Shown: positions 18,981-29,137 of the stretch, in pieces
Position numbering within the stretch: the stretch's first letter is position 1
How the letters are laid out: each line of letters starts with the position of its first letter
Source: Pasteuria penetrans
Lineage (GTDB): Bacteria; Bacillota; Bacilli; Thermoactinomycetales; Thermoactinomycetaceae
Length of the DNA: 64,000 nt
Direction of reading: 5' to 3'
Assembly (NCBI RefSeq): GCF_900538055.1
Contig: NZ_UZAC03000001.1
Coordinates: 1,612,001-1,676,000, forward strand
Translations under genes and position numbers: made by a program
The notes under the pieces: generated by a model
The model's input: only the letters and a program-made list of their open reading frames with translations
Databases searched by the model: none
Told to the model about the DNA's origin: nothing

Positions 18981-20496
18981 AACACACCACCCTATAATGT
19001 CGTGTGGACCATTGTGGTAACGTTTGGGAATAGTCAACCCGATAATGACCACCCCGACTCTCCTCCCGCCAGAGGGCTGCGCGTACGATCGCCTGGGCCG
19101 CAATCCATAAATTGCGACAAACAAAACAACCTGAGGGAAGGGAATCTCCCCATAACTGCAGTTGTTGATGGGCCAATTGTAGTCCCTCCGAAGTGCGCAT
19201 AATCCCCACATGATCCCACATAAGAGTCTGCAACCGATCCTTGAAGACAGCCACGACCTGGGACTCCGAAAGAGGGGGAACCCCACGGGTAGGAGGCACA
19301 CCCCCATGATCCACCACTGTGGTTCCCTGGAGTCGCTTAGCTACCCGCTGTGCAAAAACAACGCCTTCCAGCAAAGAATTGCTAGCCAGACGATTGGCAC
19401 CATGTGCTCCCGTGCAAGCTACCTCTCCACATGCATAGAGATTAGGGAGGGGGGTCGCCCCCCCCAAGTCCACCTCAACCCCTCCCATAATGAAATGCGC
19501 CGCCGGTGTAATCGGGAGCATCTCTGTAGCAGGATCGATCCCCCTTTGCCGACAAGCCCGATCGATATGAGGGAAGCGCTGCGTAAAATCTGCCCTCAAA
19601 CAACGGGCGTCAAGGAAAATACGCCGCCCTTGGGATTGTGCAAGATGAATGGCACGAGCCACAACATCTCTCGGTGCAAGATCCCCCCTACTATGCAGAT
19701 GGGCCAAAAGCGGTTCCCCTGTTTCATCGACGATTTGAGCCCCTTCCCCACGCACGGCCTCTGAAATGAGAGGCATAGGATTCTGTCGTATATCCAAGGC
19801 TGTTGGATGAAATTGCACAAATTCCATATCCAAAAGGGGTACCCCTGCACGGTAGGCAAGTGCAAATCCATCCCCTGTTGAAACCGGATCATTGGTGGTG
19901 CGTCCGTACACCTGGCCACAACCACCGGTTGCCAACACCACGCCCAAACGGGCCCGATAGAGTACGAGCCGACGATCCCGAGTTATAGCCCAAACACCCT
20001 GACATCTACCCTTACTCACCCACAGATCAAAAGCAAAAACATGCGTGTGCAAAAAAAAATTCTCCCGCCCCACCACACGTCGTAATAGGGTTTGGGTCAT
20101 AGCTGCCCCCGTTGCGTCCCCAAACGCATGTAGGATACGCGCCACACTATGGGACCCCTCCATACCGAGCAACCACCCCTTGTCGTTCCGATCAAAGGGT
20201 ACCCCTGCACGGGAAAGTCGCCGAATCGCATCCGATGCCGAATTCACTAGCACATCAACGGAACAGGGATTACACATTTGCACACCCGTTCGCAAGGTAT
20301 CTTCTTTATGCAGAGTGGGCGAATCTCCCACACCCACCGCGGCCGCTATTCCCCCCTGTGCACGGTAGGAATTACTCTGCTGTACATGTGCCTTTGTCAA
20401 AACCGTCACGTGAATCCTAGCATCCATATCCAATGCCACTGCCAATCCAGCAACCCCACTGCCTATAATGAGAACATCAGTCCCATAACATTGCAT
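18964..20496 (-). CDS. nadB: L-aspartate oxidase
   Basis: 510 residues. A FAD enzyme that oxidises L-aspartate to iminoaspartate for NadA. Visible are the FAD-binding IIGSGVAGLAVALDM at the N-terminus, SYRAQGGIAAAVG, VLATGGCGQVYGRTTNDP, FVQFHPTAL, EAVRGEGAQIV, PAAHFIMGG and GEVACTGAHGANRLASNSLLEG, all in the order of succinate dehydrogenase/aspartate oxidase flavoproteins. It is the first gene of the nadBCA cluster and diverges from nifS over about 200 bases. In Bacillus this arrangement is controlled by the niacin repressor NiaR (YrxA), but I cannot point to an operator here. Confidence 0.97.
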   Translation of the reverse strand: MQCYGTDVLIIGSGVAGLAVALDMDARIHVTVLTKAHVQQSNSYRAQGGIAAAVGVGDSPTLHKEDTLRTGVQMCNPCSVDVLVNSASDAIRRLSRAGVPFDRNDKGWLLGMEGSHSVARILHAFGDATGAAMTQTLLRRVVGRENFFLHTHVFAFDLWVSKGRCQGVWAITRDRRLVLYRARLGVVLATGGCGQVYGRTTNDPVSTGDGFALAYRAGVPLLDMEFVQFHPTALDIRQNPMPLISEAVRGEGAQIVDETGEPLLAHLHSRGDLAPRDVVARAIHLAQSQGRRIFLDARCLRADFTQRFPHIDRACRQRGIDPATEMLPITPAAHFIMGGVEVDLGGATPLPNLYACGEVACTGAHGANRLASNSLLEGVVFAQRVAKRLQGTTVVDHGGVPPTRGVPPLSESQVVAVFKDRLQTLMWDHVGIMRTSEGLQLAHQQLQLWGDSLPSGCFVCRNLWIAAQAIVRAALWREESRGGHYRVDYSQTLPQWSTRHYRVVCYAQQG

Positions 20497-20703
20497 CGGC
20501 AGGCATTAACTCCCTTCTCTAACTCTATTCATTGTGGCAGGAAAAAATAGATGATGTCAACCGTATGCCATACCTGGATTCCCTAAGGCTAGTTTCACAT
20601 TTTTCTACATTCCTCAACGCTAATCCCCCGCTCAGAAAAACTCTCCATTGATTTCATGGGGAAAGAGACAAAGTATAGAAATGAACATAAGGAGGAATAC
20701 CAT

Positions 20704-21849
20704 TTGGAAAGTATCTATTTGGATTATGCTTCAACCGGGCCTCTACACAAAGAAGCCCTATTGGCCATGCTACCGTTTTGGCAAAAGGAATTTGGCAATT
20801 CTAGCAGTTTACACGATATTGGCCAACGCACAGCCGATGTACATCGATACTCCCGCCAACAAGTTGCTGAAGCTATCGGGGCCACCACACCACGTTGCGT
20901 CCTTTTCACCTCCGGAGGAACGGAGGCAAACAATATAGCTATTCTTGGCACCATGCGTAGAGAACCCCGCGGCAGCCACATGATCACTTCCACCATTGAA
21001 CATCCCTCTGTTTTAGAAGCTGTACGGGCACTGGAGAAGGAAGGCTATGAGGCAACCTACATCGGTGTCAATTCGGAGGGATTCCTAACTGTTGATGAGG
21101 TAAAAAATGCCATCCGACCCTCTACCCGATTGGTAAGCATTATGGCCGCTAACAATGAAACGGGGACCTTACAACCCATTGCGGGGCTGGCGAATCTCCT
21201 CCGCCCACACGATATCCTATTACATACGGACACCGTCCAGTATTTCGGAAAATTGCCGATCAATGTGGAGGAGTTAGGGGTGGATATGGCCTCCCTGAGT
21301 GCCCATAAAATCTATGGTCCCAAGGGAATCGGTGCTCTCTACGTACGCAATGGTGTACGCCTCACACCCATACTACACGGTGGTGGGCAGGAACGAGGAC
21401 TACGCCCAGGAACGCCACCTACACCCCTGATCGTTGGTTTTGGTGCTGCCTCCGCCTGGGTGAGCCAATCCGTAAAGGGGGAAGCTGACAGACTCCAAAC
21501 ACTACGGAATCAACTCTGGGAGGGAATGCAATCCTGGGATGGGGTGATCCGGAATGGACATCCGGAGAACGTACTTCCAAACCTTCTCAATGTGAGCTTT
21601 ACCAATATCGAGGGCCAAGCTATCATGCTAGAACTCAACCGCCAACAAATCTATGTATCTAGCAGCTCGGCCTGCGCTGCCGGAAAACATGCCCCTTCCC
21701 ATGTACTGATGGCTATGGGAAGAACCGAGGAGGAAGCTTACCAGAGTGTACGTTTCAGTTTGGGAAAGGATACGGAGACTCCAACCATTCAAACTGTACT
21801 CCATCGTTTGCAACATGCAGTAAATTACTTACGCCAACAGTACCCCTGA
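20704..21849 (+). CDS. nifS: Cysteine desulfurase (NifS, NAD-locus type)
   Basis: 381 residues from a TTG at 20704; AAGGAGG stands eight bases before it and the protein then starts LESIYLDYA as in the family. An ATG at 20656 in frame has no ribosome site. A PLP enzyme that takes sulfur from cysteine. The PLP lysine is K202 (SAHKIYG), His100 is in IEHPS, and the active-site cysteine is C324 in the loop SSSSACAAGKH. In Bacillus the divergent nifS gene supplies the [4Fe-4S] cluster of NadA, which fits its place opposite nadBCA. It ends before a group II intron. Confidence 0.95.
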   Translation: MESIYLDYASTGPLHKEALLAMLPFWQKEFGNSSSLHDIGQRTADVHRYSRQQVAEAIGATTPRCVLFTSGGTEANNIAILGTMRREPRGSHMITSTIEHPSVLEAVRALEKEGYEATYIGVNSEGFLTVDEVKNAIRPSTRLVSIMAANNETGTLQPIAGLANLLRPHDILLHTDTVQYFGKLPINVEELGVDMASLSAHKIYGPKGIGALYVRNGVRLTPILHGGGQERGLRPGTPPTPLIVGFGAASAWVSQSVKGEADRLQTLRNQLWEGMQSWDGVIRNGHPENVLPNLLNVSFTNIEGQAIMLELNRQQIYVSSSSACAAGKHAPSHVLMAMGRTEEEAYQSVRFSLGKDTETPTIQTVLHRLQHAVNYLRQQYP

Positions 21850-21979
21850 AAGACATACCCCACTATCAGGGAACCCATATAGTGGAGAACAGAAATGGAT
21901 GACAACGGGGACCGGTCTCAACACCCCTGTGTGATCCGGCCCCTCTCACTCCACATAAACAAATCAACGGTGCACAGCG

Positions 21980-22700
21980 TGTGTCCCATATCTATTAGGC
22001 CCCCCGTCATCATAGGTCCAGGTGGGTATAAATGGGAGCAGTCTAGGAAAAGGCGGGGTAGTACCCCTGTCAGGTGGAAATCAGGGAGATCAGCGAGAGC
22101 GAACCCTAGGAGGTAAGCATCGAAGGGCTCAGTCGATGTCGAAACAAGAGTATTCGGATCCTATCCTTGGAACAAAGCCATGAAGGGCGAACCACCTACT
22201 AGTCCTGGCGGCATCCGGCACACAGATGGAATAAACCTGATTTAGGGGTGGTCCTCATAGGGAACCACAGAATACTGTCGCACGGACACCTGGCCTTAGC
22301 CAGGTGTAAAAAATCTAAGACCACACCGAAACCCCCATAAACAGAGTCGGATCAACTCATAGTAGTGAAGAAACCCTTGCAATGGGGGGGGAGCGGAGGA
22401 ATTGAATGGTCCGCCTGGACCAGCCAATGTACAATCCGGAGCAAGGAGATGATCGTGGGGTAGACCCGATGGGTCTACCTGAAGAAGCACAATCTGAGAT
22501 AAGGGGATGATCGGAAAGTTGGACTAGGCAACATCAGATCGAAACCCGAATAGAATATAGCAAAGGAAGGTACAAAGAATGTGACACCAGACCGGGGTTC
22601 TGAGTGGGCAAAATCCTATGGGGCCATAAGAGCCACATAATGCGAGAGTAGTACGTGTGATTCTGTGAAAGGATTGACTAAGACGCCAGCCCTACTCGAC
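21980..22700 (+). mobile_element. ORF-less group II intron, nearly full length
   Basis: About 720 bases from a GTGTGTC 5' end to a CTACTCGAC 3' end, without an ORF. A domain V candidate of 34 bases (22630-22663) starts GAGCCACATAATGCGAGAG and ends ACGTGTGATTC. It has the AGC triad, but position 4 pairs C with A, so it may be inactive. Domain VI follows. The blocks CCTGTCAGGTGGAAATCAGG, GATCAGCGAGAGCGAACC and TCGATGTCGAAAC match the minus-strand copy at 59496-60907. It lies between nifS and AT-rich DNA and does not interrupt a recognisable gene. Boundaries are inferred from motif positions. Confidence 0.75.
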
Positions 22701-23780
22701 AGTAATTTAAATGCATTTTTTCTATATTTTTTTAATTATTGTAATGATTTCTCCTTTCACTACTAAAGATTTAAAGTAATTTTGCATAAATTTTAGTAAT
22801 GAAGGGAGAAATTAATATGGGAAACGAAATAAATACAATCAATGTGATTATATGTTGATAGCCCCCAAAATACATCTTTTATAAAAAAATCATGTTCAAT
22901 ATATTTTAAATGGACATTATGGAAAATAAAAAATGACATATTTTGGAAGGGTATGGGTCCGAAAGATATATAGAATAGTTCCTAAAAAAAGAAAATTATT
23001 AGATCTTTAATAAAATATAACTATTTATTAGTAAAAATAAATACCAAATGAAGTTACTAGTAAATGTCATTTTATAATTATACAATAACAGAAAAAACAG
23101 AGACCGGGATAAGTATGCCTATATGAACGACCAAGTGCTATCCATACTTTTGACTTGACATCCAAACAATAACCGTAATCACCACCATCGTTTATGCTAA
23201 CACCGATTATGTAAAATTTAATAAATTTAAAATAATAAGGATAATCTACGCAATGAAAAAGAAAGAAGAATCGTAACCTTATCAATATTAGGTCTACTGG
23301 GGATTGTTTCCACAGGATCCCCAGTTTCTCTTTGTTCTATTTCCTCTGTTTTGTAGTCATTGGGTATTGTGTTACAATGTTGAGAAGCCATCTGTTCTCT
23401 TGTCTTCTTATATTTTTTTGTCTATGATAAGGAAGATTATACAATAAGGACAGATTGATTTTCCATTATCTATTACCATGTTTTTTAATCAACAAGATAT
23501 AATTACCATGGGTTAATATATAATAATATAAATAAACTGTTTATTATGAAATATAGTGCTGATCTATTTCCTGGGAATGCATTGAATGAAAGAGAAAGTA
23601 CTATCAAATAACCCTACTATATTTATTAAATTTTATTATAGGTCGGGGAGGGAACCAAATTTTGGAAAACAGTGTTCTGGGCGGTACTTGTCGAATCGTT
23701 CCTTTTTGCGGTAGCATCAGACCCGAAAATGATTATATAGAAACGGACTTCTAAGAATGATATCTTAATATTATCTAAAG
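22701..23780. other. AT-rich non-coding DNA with one strong hairpin
   Basis: No gene is recognised. At 23296-23325 ACTGGGGAT pairs with ATCCCCAGT around a 12-base loop and is followed by TTCTCTTTG, a possible terminator. The rest is over 70 percent A+T by eye. Confidence 0.5.
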
Positions 23781-23781
23781 C

Positions 23782-23822
23782 TAGGGTGTAGGGTCGGGGG
23801 ACTTATGACCCTACACCCTACC
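23782..23822. terminator. Strong hairpin overlapping the end of the small secreted gene
   Basis: AGGGTGTAGGGTC pairs with GACCCTACACCCT around about 12 bases. The right arm contains the stop codon of the gene at 23811-24104. A relative of this hairpin lies at 15765-15810. Confidence 0.6.
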
Positions 23823-24104
23823 GAGCCCACCAAATATATTCCTCACAAGCTCAGCAATTTTTGAATTACCACCTAGGATATCTATGGAGTTCTTCACGGT
23901 GTCACTTATAGACTGCCCTAAGCTACCAATAGAACCCATAGGATCTGTTTTCCCAATGCCCATAGATGAATTTACAATTCCCGTAATGGACTCAGAAAGA
24001 CCCCCAGCATGGGTAGTTGTGGGCACTACAGAAAAACAAAATATACCAACGAGAAACATGTGGGTAAAGAAACGACGATATGATAGAATCATCTTCATTC
24101 TCAT
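23811..24104 (-). CDS. Small secreted protein, unknown function
   Basis: 97 residues. A basic N-terminus and hydrophobic stretch (FLVGIFCFSVVPTTTHA) form a signal peptide with cleavage likely after THA. The mature part of about 63 residues is Gly/Ser/Ile-rich, has no cysteine, and shows weak internal repetition (SITGIVNSSMGIGK, SIGSLGQSISDTV). GGGAGG stands eight bases before the ATG, which supports translation. It is isolated; its 3' hairpin recurs at 15.8 kb. It may be a peptide-like secreted product of the same general class as the larger secreted proteins near 50 and 63 kb, but there is no sequence match to them. Confidence 0.55.
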   Translation of the reverse strand: MRMKMILSYRRFFTHMFLVGIFCFSVVPTTTHAGGLSESITGIVNSSMGIGKTDPMGSIGSLGQSISDTVKNSIDILGGNSKIAELVRNIFGGLGRV

Positions 24105-24210
24105 AATTCAACCTCCCTACTCATAAAATAATAAAAAATAAACTAATATAAAAAAATAAATACAGTGTAATTATATCATTAATAAATTTTTATTTCAATG
24201 GCAAGTGACC

Positions 24211-25450
24211 GGCAGCATCCCGTTGGGGGGTGTGAATTTCGACTCTTGGCCAAACTTCGGACCTGAAATATCCTTAGGTGGTTTTTTCCTAATTCTGGAT
24301 TGTAAGGATGAGTTAGGTGGGGCCCCAGGTTTCCCGAATCCTCACAGGAACACCTGATTCCCGGAAATGGACGGTTGACAATGGACTCTAGGATATAACT
24401 CATTTTATCTGATTTTGTGGTTCCCAATTTTTCTATTTTCACGATTTTCACTTCGTCCGAAAAAGGGGGGACCCCGGGAAATTTAGTTCTGTTTTCATAT
24501 CAACAACCCCTTATTACCTGATAGGGGGTGATTCGCCTATCCCCACTCCCGAGATCGAACCCCCAGGTCCGATATGCGGCCAAGATCCAATTCTTTACGT
24601 TGGATACGGTCCACCTGAAACGTTGGACACCTGGAACCAGATTTTCAAAAATCTCCGCTCGCGGGGTTTATCATCGGTTCCTTTGATCGTTACCGACGCT
24701 CACCCTGGCCTCGAAACGGCTGTTCGTGTCCATTACCCCGCATCGGATTGGCAACGATGTATTGCCCATTTCTTTAAAAACCTGCGGGATGCCGCTGAGG
24801 AGGACTCTTTTCCCCCAGAGATACTCTTTGATAGGATGCGCAAAGAGGTTCTGGAATCCCCGGATTGTGAAACGGCCTATGCAGTTGGCATGAGGATATG
24901 CGAGGATTATAAAGACGTGGCCCCGAAAACGGTAAAAGCATTGCGAAAGAGCCTGCGAGATATCCCATCCACCTCGGACACGACCTTACCCATCAGAAGT
25001 CGAATCGGAGTACCAACATCCTGGAGAATTTAAACGGGAATTTAAAACGCATTACGAACAAAGCTCGCTGCTATCCTGATGACAGGGCTGCTTATCGGAT
25101 ATCCACCCTCTTCTGTCTCCGTGATCACCAAAAACGGCAGGAAACAACGGACCAGAGGATAGCATGAATCATAGGGATTGGGAAGAAAGCAGAAATAGTA
25201 TGGAATCATGTGTTTTTTTGCGATTTAGATCGAAAATTTGGTAAAGTAAGAATCGTCTTTTTTTCCAATCCCTATAGGATTCATAATAAAAATGGACGAG
25301 AGGGGACCAGAGGACAGGAATGAATTTTCTATCTATACAAATTAATAAGATAATTATGCTTAAAAAGTACAGGAAAAGGTCATCCAAGGAGACAAAAAAG
25401 TGGGACTGAAAATCACCCCGAAAAATGCACACACCCGTTCGGATGCTGCC
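24211..25450 (+). mobile_element. Internally deleted IS256-type element
   Basis: Both outer ends are present (GGCAGCATCC at 24211 and GGATGCTGCC ending at 25450) but only the 3' half of the transposase remains. Bases 24244-24592 between them are foreign: they are bounded by inverted copies of a TTCAGGTCCGAAGTTTGGCC-like string, and the right one joins a coding fragment also found at 46 kb. No target duplication is visible. Confidence 0.8.
24596..25167 (+). pseudogene. IS256-type transposase, C-terminal half only
   Basis: Starts at LYVGYGPPETLDTWNQ and follows the intact transposase at 44056-45312, including the second catalytic Asp (VTDAHPGL) and the region of the catalytic Glu (ILENLNGNLKR), with a one-base loss near 24965 that shifts the frame. 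The N-terminal half with the first catalytic Asp is gone, so it is inactive. The small downstream ORF of the element is present but shifted by one extra T. Confidence 0.85.
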
Positions 25451-25745
25451 ATCGACAAAGCCATGGGGGAAATGAATAGAATAGCATCATCCCCATGGGA
25501 ACAGTCGGAAATCCCCTTCTCCCCCTGATCTCAATACTACTCAAAAATAATGGTATCTAATATATAATAATTTTATGTAACAATTTTTATAAAATAATAA
25601 TATATTATAAAATATATATTGTATAATTTATTTATGATTTAAATTCAAAAATTATATAATATATATTTTATAATATGAAATTTAGATAAAAATGCGTATT
25701 TAAAAGTATATTTTAAAAAATAAAAATAAATAGGGGATGTTATCT
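25451..25745. other. Very AT-rich upstream region of the collagen-like gene
   Basis: From 25555 almost only A and T with several TATAAT-like strings; likely promoter region of the gene downstream. Nothing else is seen. Confidence 0.45.
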
Positions 25746-26294
25746 ATGTCCTTTTCACAAGATAGTCATCATGCTCCTTCCAGTTGCGGCAACATATGCG
25801 GGGGAAGCAGGGTCTTGTGTGCAACAGGACCAACAGGACCAACAGGACCAGCAGGACCAATAGGACCAACAGGACCAACAGGACCAGGCCCGGGACCAAC
25901 AGGATCCATTTCCCCAACCCAAAATTATCTACAAGCCAGTTTTAGTGGCATACCAGGAGGTTTCGTTATTTCTTCTATTGATGCCATCGGAGGATCATCG
26001 ATTACCCTATCACCCCCTACACTCTTTATTAACCTAGCAGCAGGAAGAGCCTATGAGGTCACCCTAGTAGGACGAGGCCCTATCGACTCTAGTATAAGTA
26101 TAACATTGAATGATGTTATACTACGAACTGTAACCGGATTGGCGGAACCCTTTGAAAACCTTATCAATACTCTCATCTTCAATACACCCCCAGCCCCACC
26201 TTTTAGCACTCTTTCCTTCATACTCGACCCACCCGTAGGACCCCCAGTCATAAATCCCGTCCCCATCAGCATTTCCATTATACAGATATCCTAA
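25746..26294 (+). CDS. Collagen-like (BclA-type) surface protein
   Basis: 182 residues from the ATG at 25746, which has AGGGGAT seven bases before it; an ATG at 25737 lies inside that site. An N-terminal segment of about 28 residues (SFSQDSHHAPSSCGN, ICGG) is followed by about nine Gly-X-Y triplets, mostly GPT, with one GPG irregularity, then a C-terminal beta-rich domain of about 120 residues. The layout matches exosporium or spore-surface BclA-like proteins, in which triplets form a collagen triple helix and the C-terminal domain trimerises. The repeat is short, and such arrays change length easily. It stands alone, with a terminator at 26486. Confidence 0.8.
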   Translation: MSFSQDSHHAPSSCGNICGGSRVLCATGPTGPTGPAGPIGPTGPTGPGPGPTGSISPTQNYLQASFSGIPGGFVISSIDAIGGSSITLSPPTLFINLAAGRAYEVTLVGRGPIDSSISITLNDVILRTVTGLAEPFENLINTLIFNTPPAPPFSTLSFILDPPVGPPVINPVPISISIIQIS

Positions 26295-26485
26295 CTAAAA
26301 CTAATGATCCCCGATCAGAATAAATACCATAAAACTGATCCATTTCATTCCTTTCCATCCCTACGAGGACGATGGGATCATAAAAAAACGACAATAATGA
26401 CCTCCCCTGACGACGTTTTTTTATGAAACCCTTTTTATGAAACCCATTGAACGCACAAAATATCCTACCATAGGTTTCCAACATT

Positions 26486-26518
26486 AAGACCTGCCCCCAG
26501 GGACAGGTCTTCTATTTA
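26486..26518. terminator. Terminator between the collagen-like gene and mnmA
   Basis: AAGACCTG pairs with CAGGTCTT around CCCCCAGGGA, followed by CTATTTATTT. It lies between two converging genes and can serve the plus-strand one. Bases 26295-26711 otherwise hold nothing recognisable. Confidence 0.7.
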
Positions 26519-26711
26519 TTTAACATATAAAGATAGAATTGTACTCTATTGTCTTTGATCCATTTATACTACTAACTCTAGGTTCTATTGATGATACTGA
26601 AATTACCCCGGTACTCCCTAGAAAATTTACACACGAACTCAGAAATACCTTCATGATACTATTTCGATAACCCCCATTCCTGGGATCAAAAAATAAAGTG
26701 GTCTACACGAT

Positions 26712-27809
26712 TTACGAAGTAGGGATCCGCTCCGGCTCTTCAATAATCCCACCGCCTAGACATACCACGCCATCGTAGAGAACCAGGGCCTGTCCCGCTG
26801 TGACAGCCCATTGCGGTTCTACAAAAGTCACCAAAATAGAGGAAGAATCTACCACCTCTACCCTACAGGCAGCATCCCGCTGTCGATAACGACATTTTGC
26901 CGTACCCATCCATTCCCCCCGTGGAGACTCCGTGAGAAGCCAATTCATGGATCCCACCCGAACACACCGTTGAAAAAGTGCGGGATGATCCCTCCCTTCT
27001 ACTACATAGAGGAGATTACGTTGTACATCCTTGCGAGCTACGTACCAAGGACCCGTTCTTCCCACCTGACCTCCAATCCGTAACCCACGCCGCTGACCAA
27101 GGGTAGCAAATACGGCCCCCTCGTGCGTTCCCAAAACAGCTCCCGTATCCAAACAACGGATATCCCCTGGTTTCCTGGGTAGATAATTTTGTAAGAACTC
27201 TACAAAAGGTCTCTTGCCAACGAAACAAATCCCCACACTATCCTTCTTTTCGGCATTTACAAAGCCCGCCTCGCGGGCCAAATGACGCACCTCACTCTTT
27301 TCCAGTTCCCCGACGGGAAAAATCGTATCCCGAAGTGACTCCCTCGTCGACATAGCGAGAAAATATGTCTGATCCTTATCCTGGTCTATACCCCTGGCCA
27401 AACAACGTCCATATCTTGGATCCTCCACCCAACGGGCATAATGCCCAGTAGCAATCTGTGTTGCCCCCAATGCCCTAGCCTGATCACGGAAAACACCAAA
27501 CTTGATCACCTTATTACAAAACAAATCAGGATTAGGGGTCCAACCTCGCTGTAAATCCTCTAGAAAGGAGGAAAAAACCCCTTCCCGATAATCCTTCGCG
27601 AGATTAATTGCATAGCATGGAATTTTTAGAACATCGCAAATCCTTTCTACATCCCGATAATCCACCGCGGCCTCACAATATCCTGACTCATCTTCCCAAT
27701 TCTTCATAAACAAACCAATGACCTCATATCCCTGCCTCTGCAAGAGGATCGCAGAAACAGAGGAATCTACACCCCCAGACATGCCCACCACAATCCGCGG
27801 AAAATTCAT
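26712..27809 (-). CDS. mnmA: tRNA-specific 2-thiouridylase
   Basis: 365 residues. MnmA adds the sulfur of 2-thiouridine at the wobble base of tRNA-Lys, Glu and Gln, with ATP. The PP-loop is SGGVDSS at 11-17; the catalytic cysteines are Cys98 (NPDLFCNK) and Cys195 (SVGICFVGKR), and GHYAR follows. It takes sulfur from a cysteine desulfurase; in Bacillus that is the neighbouring YrvO, which is absent here, so NifS-like or another desulfurase must serve. It diverges from yunB across about 130 bases. Confidence 0.97.
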   Translation of the reverse strand: MNFPRIVVGMSGGVDSSVSAILLQRQGYEVIGLFMKNWEDESGYCEAAVDYRDVERICDVLKIPCYAINLAKDYREGVFSSFLEDLQRGWTPNPDLFCNKVIKFGVFRDQARALGATQIATGHYARWVEDPRYGRCLARGIDQDKDQTYFLAMSTRESLRDTIFPVGELEKSEVRHLAREAGFVNAEKKDSVGICFVGKRPFVEFLQNYLPRKPGDIRCLDTGAVLGTHEGAVFATLGQRRGLRIGGQVGRTGPWYVARKDVQRNLLYVVEGRDHPALFQRCVRVGSMNWLLTESPRGEWMGTAKCRYRQRDAACRVEVVDSSSILVTFVEPQWAVTAGQALVLYDGVVCLGGGIIEEPERIPTS

Positions 27810-27941
27810 ACACTCCCCCCTTTATAAAACCACACACCCATTCCCCCCAGCTAATAGAGAAAATACCCATCCGAGGTCTGTAATCCCCCCCCGCTGCGTA
27901 CCCTCTTGATATTCGATACTCATCCGATCAGGAGGAAACAG

Positions 27942-28847
27942 ATGCGCAAACATCGCATCTGGTCACACCTAAGGCGTTGGTGGGCCCGGCAAAATAACCA
28001 CTCTATAGGGAGAATACGGGGATTACGGAAAAGGTATCACCCTCTGAGAAACCACCACAAAACCAACAAGGGAGGAAAAAAACATCGCGGTAGATTTATG
28101 ATTCCTATAGTCCTCCTATTAGTTCTACCCTCCTGCGCCTATGGGATTTGGAAAATGGAGGGGAACTTGCGACCAATGCTACTACTTATTGCTCAATCAA
28201 AGGTAAAAAAAATCGCCCAGCAAGCCATGCTGGAAGGCGTACGAGAAATCCAGGCCCATCTAGGAAATGAACTCAACGGAGTCATGCAAATTGAAAAAGA
28301 GCAAAAGGGTAGAATTTCTTTTGTGCAAGTGAATGCCAAATTGCAGGCCTCTATCTATGAACATATGGTAGAACGTGTGCAGCAAAAACTGGGGCGGCTA
28401 CGGGAACAGATAATCGAGATAAAAATTGGCCAAATCCTACAAAGCCAATTGCTCTCCGATATAGGTCCTAGCATCTCCGTACAAATGTGGCCCAAAGGTG
28501 CTAGCAAGGTATCTATCATACCCCATATGGAATCACAGGGCATCAATATGGTTATGGTCACATTGCAAGTTCGCGTCTATACAGAAATGGGGGTCATAGT
28601 ACCATTCACAGAAGAACACTTCCCCGTTTCGTTTTCTTATCCCCTCGCTCAAGCACTTGTTGTAGGGGATGTCCCTGAGACCTATTATACCTGGAATCAA
28701 CCCAATCACACCCAAGGGGGACAAAAGGAAACAAGGCCCTTCCCCCCACGCTTACCAATGCAAAAAAATTCACCCCATCACCATATTCCTTCGACAAGCG
28801 AGCCAGGAACCCCCGGGGAGGAATTATCAGTAGACCATGGGGAATGA
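27942..28847 (+). CDS. yunB: Sporulation protein YunB
   Basis: 301 residues from the ATG at 27942, with AGGAGGAAACAG before it; a frame from 27906 has no such site. A basic N-terminus of about 50 residues is followed by one membrane helix (FMIPIVLLLVLPSCAYG) and a domain ending VGDVPETYY, the YunB hallmark; QVRVYTEMGVIVPF and SISVQMWPKG are in the expected places. YunB is made in the mother cell under sigma-E in Bacillus; its function is not known. The C-terminal Pro/His-rich tail of about 45 residues after ETYY is unusual. Confidence 0.85.
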   Translation: MRKHRIWSHLRRWWARQNNHSIGRIRGLRKRYHPLRNHHKTNKGGKKHRGRFMIPIVLLLVLPSCAYGIWKMEGNLRPMLLLIAQSKVKKIAQQAMLEGVREIQAHLGNELNGVMQIEKEQKGRISFVQVNAKLQASIYEHMVERVQQKLGRLREQIIEIKIGQILQSQLLSDIGPSISVQMWPKGASKVSIIPHMESQGINMVMVTLQVRVYTEMGVIVPFTEEHFPVSFSYPLAQALVVGDVPETYYTWNQPNHTQGGQKETRPFPPRLPMQKNSPHHHIPSTSEPGTPGEELSVDHGE

Positions 28848-29137
28848 GGATCCTCCACCATTTTTAATGGTTCTCACCCCCATAGATCCTACATAGACGT
28901 AAAAACAGGGCAGGATAACCCCCCTTCGGAAACAACATGATAGGAGCATAGGAATATTAGGGCCCTATCCCCCCCTATTATCGCTGATAGACCCTGGGTA
29001 TCAACTTACGGGACATTGAAGCCACCCCCAGCGGCTGGAAATACTATTGAGCTACCGAATTACATCCACCCGAAAACAAGGAAATAGGAATCCCGATCCC
29101 TATTCCCAATAAAAGTACGGAAAACCACAGCGATCCA

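Noticed and set aside
20497-20703. NiaR/YrxA operator in the nifS-nadB intergenic region
   Set aside because: Expected from Bacillus, but no convincing palindrome is visible, so no site is claimed.
25820-25910. CRISPR-like short repeats
   Set aside because: The repeated CAGGACCAA units are the Gly-X-Y codons of the collagen-like gene, with no spacers. No CRISPR array was seen anywhere in the window.
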